A DNA stretch of 8,360 nt from contig CADCUW010000026.1 of NCBI GenBank assembly GCA_902805985.1, forward strand, positions 1 through 8,360, in the 5' to 3' direction. Source of the stretch: an uncultured Rubrobacteraceae bacterium. GTDB lineage: Bacteria; Actinomycetota; Rubrobacteria; Rubrobacterales; Rubrobacteraceae. A program made the position numbers and the translations under genes. The notes under the pieces are model-generated. The model saw only the letters and a program-made list of their open reading frames with translations, did no database searches and had not been told where the DNA came from. Every line of letters begins with the position of its first letter. Position 1 is the first letter of the stretch. Positions 7,105-8,360 of this stretch are shown one piece after another.

Positions 7105-7317
7105 ACGGCCCTTACCCTCGGTCCGGCACGGCTCACCGGCACGGCGGGAGAAACCCCACACGGTGCAGGCGCGACGCACTGGGCAGAGCCGCAAGGCCGC
7201 CCTCGACTAGTGGAGAAGGCCGTCTGACCTGCACGCGCAGGGATGAATAGGCCCGGCAGGCTCGGGGCCACGCAAAGCAGAGGCCGGGCGAGAACCTGGC
7301 CAGATGGAGATGAGGAC
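7105..7317. other. 213-base spacer between kinase and permease
   Basis: No gene is recognisable. It contains a 9-base direct repeat CCGGCACGG (7123-7131 and 7136-7144), the hairpin candidate listed separately, and the permease ribosome site near 7306-7315. An in-frame ATG at 7243 could extend the permease by 25 codons but has a poor ribosome site. Confidence 0.4.
7146..7234 (+). ncRNA. Candidate structured RNA leader upstream of the permease
   Basis: A small hairpin GGG-AGAAA-CCC (7146-7156) precedes an outer stem GTGCAGG (7163-7169)/CCTGCAC (7228-7234). Inside is CACTGGGC (7177-7184), pairing with GCCC (7199-7202) and AGTG (7209-7212) around a six-base bulge, capped by GCC-GCAA-GGC (7188-7197), a GNRA tetraloop. 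The nesting is orderly, but GC-rich DNA makes such folds easy, so it may be chance. Function unknown; a riboswitch, attenuator or processing hairpin are options. Confidence 0.25.
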
Positions 7318-8360
7318 GTGAGCAGCCTACAAGCGCAACCCGAGTACGGGGCCTTCGGGCGTAGAGTCGAGAAGCTGGGCATGCCGAGGCCGATATTCTG
7401 GGGCTTTGTCGCGGTCTTCATCTTCATGATCGGCGACGGCGTGGAGATAAGCCGCCTGCCAGGTTACCTTACCACCGAGGGTGGGCTCAACGGCGGTCAG
7501 GCCACCTTGATCACCGGCACCGTCTACGGCCTCGGGGTCATAATAGCCTCGTGGTTCTCCGGCACGCTCTCGGCGATCTGGGGTCCCTACGGGTCATGCA
7601 GCTTGGCGCGGCGATCTGGGTGGTCTTCGAAGCCCTATTCCTCCTCTTCGCCATCAACTCCGGCAACCTCTTTTTCGTCGGCCTGGTCTACGGCATACGT
7701 GGCCTCGCCTACCGCTCTTCGCCTTCGGGTTCCTGGTCTGGGCCCAGACGGTCACTCCTGTCTCGATGAGGGGCTCCGCCGCCGGATGGTTCTGGTTCGC
7801 CTCTGCCAGAGGGCTGCCGACCTTAGGCGCCGTCGTGGCCGCGGCCTCGGTGCCCCTCATAGGCGTGTACGGCACCTTCTGGCTCTCGCTCGTGATCGTA
7901 GCCATCGGCGGCATCATAGGCTCCTTCTTCGTGCGCGAGGCGCAGGGTCTGCAGCCGATCGCCGACGAGCACGTGGAGAACCCGAGGAGCTACAAGCGGC
8001 TTCTCGAGGGCATCGACATCCTCTGGCGGGATTCGAGGACCGTCCTGGGCCTTGTGGTCCGCATCGTGAACACCTCGCCGCAGTACGGGTTCTTCTTCTT
8101 TATGCCGTTCGTCTTCGTGGCGGCCACCGCGGAGGCTCCCTACGACGGCTTCATGAGCGCGGGGCAGTACTCGGTGCTCGTCTCCCTAGTCTACGGCGCC
8201 AACATCGGCGCCAACCTGTTCTTCGGGATAGTCGGCGACTACTTCGGCTGGCGTCGGACGGTGACCTTCTTCGGCTGCATAGGCTGCGCGGTAGCGACGC
8301 CGCTCTGGTTCTTCGGCTCGCTGCTCACGGAGAGCTACGCCGTCACGGTAGTGCTCGGCA
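7318..8360 (+). pseudogene. Polyol permease (MFS; CsbX/RbtT/DalT type), two frameshifts, 3' partial
   Basis: An inner-membrane major facilitator of the polyol permease family, whose known members take up ribitol (RbtT) and arabitol (DalT). GTG 7318 has GGAG eight bases upstream. The first frame gives FWGFVAVFIFMIGDGVE and WFSGTLSAIWGP, matching helices 1-2 of CsbX. At 7587 homology moves to another frame (7587 to about 7712: LRVMQLGAAIWVVFEALF, GLVYGIRGLAY), and at 7712 to a third (PLFAFGFLVWAQ, AGWFWFASARGLPTLGA, then FFGIVGDYFGWRRTV) that stays open to the right edge. Each shift fits the loss of one C from a C-run: ggtccc-ta and tac-cg-ctc. CsbX reads WGPRKTM and GYPLFAYSFLVW at these points, so one added C at each site restores a family-like protein. 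The first frame has no stop up to the edge, so simple gene finding would call a single ORF whose second half is not a transporter. Real mutation or sequencing error cannot be told apart here. It is the expected uptake system for the kinases' substrate. Confidence 0.85.

Noticed and set aside
7146..7234. Calling the spacer RNA a cobalamin riboswitch
   Set aside because: Only loose block similarity; key conserved parts and spacing are missing and no cobalamin-linked gene is nearby.
1..8360. tRNA genes, CRISPR arrays, insertion sequences or transposases
   Set aside because: No cloverleaf-like segment, no regularly spaced repeats, no terminal inverted repeats and no transposase motifs were seen.

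Overview
The window is GC-rich and carries dense coding on the + strand only. The codon use, the GTG/TTG starts and the look of the proteins suggest a high-GC Gram-positive bacterium, most likely an actinobacterium of the Rubrobacter type. That placement is inference from sequence style; no rRNA or other marker gene is present.

Layout: (1) 1-431, the 3' part of an RpiB-type sugar-phosphate isomerase whose start lies off the left edge. (2) 432-1246, about 815 bases with no recognisable gene. It holds a 16-base perfect palindrome, a good sigma-A-type promoter (TTGACA, 17 bases, TACGCT), a small GTG ORF placed right behind that promoter, and an inverted repeat shortly before the next gene. (3) 1247-2152, a HAD-IIA (NagD/AraL-like) phosphatase with an ambiguous start. 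(4) 2204-3769, an FGGY sugar kinase. (5) 3859-5250, an AraM/EgsA-like sn-glycerol-1-phosphate dehydrogenase family protein. (6) 5527-7104, a second FGGY kinase that is a full-length, gap-free paralogue of the first. (7) 7105-7317, an intergenic stretch able to form a nested RNA hairpin. (8) 7318 to the right edge, a CsbX/RbtT/DalT-type polyol permease (MFS) whose reading frame is broken twice by apparent one-base losses.

Together the genes look like a catabolic locus for a polyol or a rare sugar: uptake by the permease, phosphorylation by one or both kinases, oxidation or reduction of a phosphorylated polyol by the AraM-like enzyme, aldose/ketose phosphate isomerisation by the RpiB-like enzyme, and clean-up of stray sugar phosphates by the HAD phosphatase. 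An AraL-like phosphatase and an AraM-like dehydrogenase beside an FGGY kinase recalls the Bacillus subtilis arabinose operon, which contains araB, araL and araM. Here there are no arabinose isomerase or epimerase genes in view, and the kinase is duplicated around the dehydrogenase. The substrate cannot be read from the sequence.

Three places (about 1316, 7587 and 7712) look like single-base losses. Either the assembly has indel errors or the locus is decaying; this should be settled before the permease is called a pseudogene.
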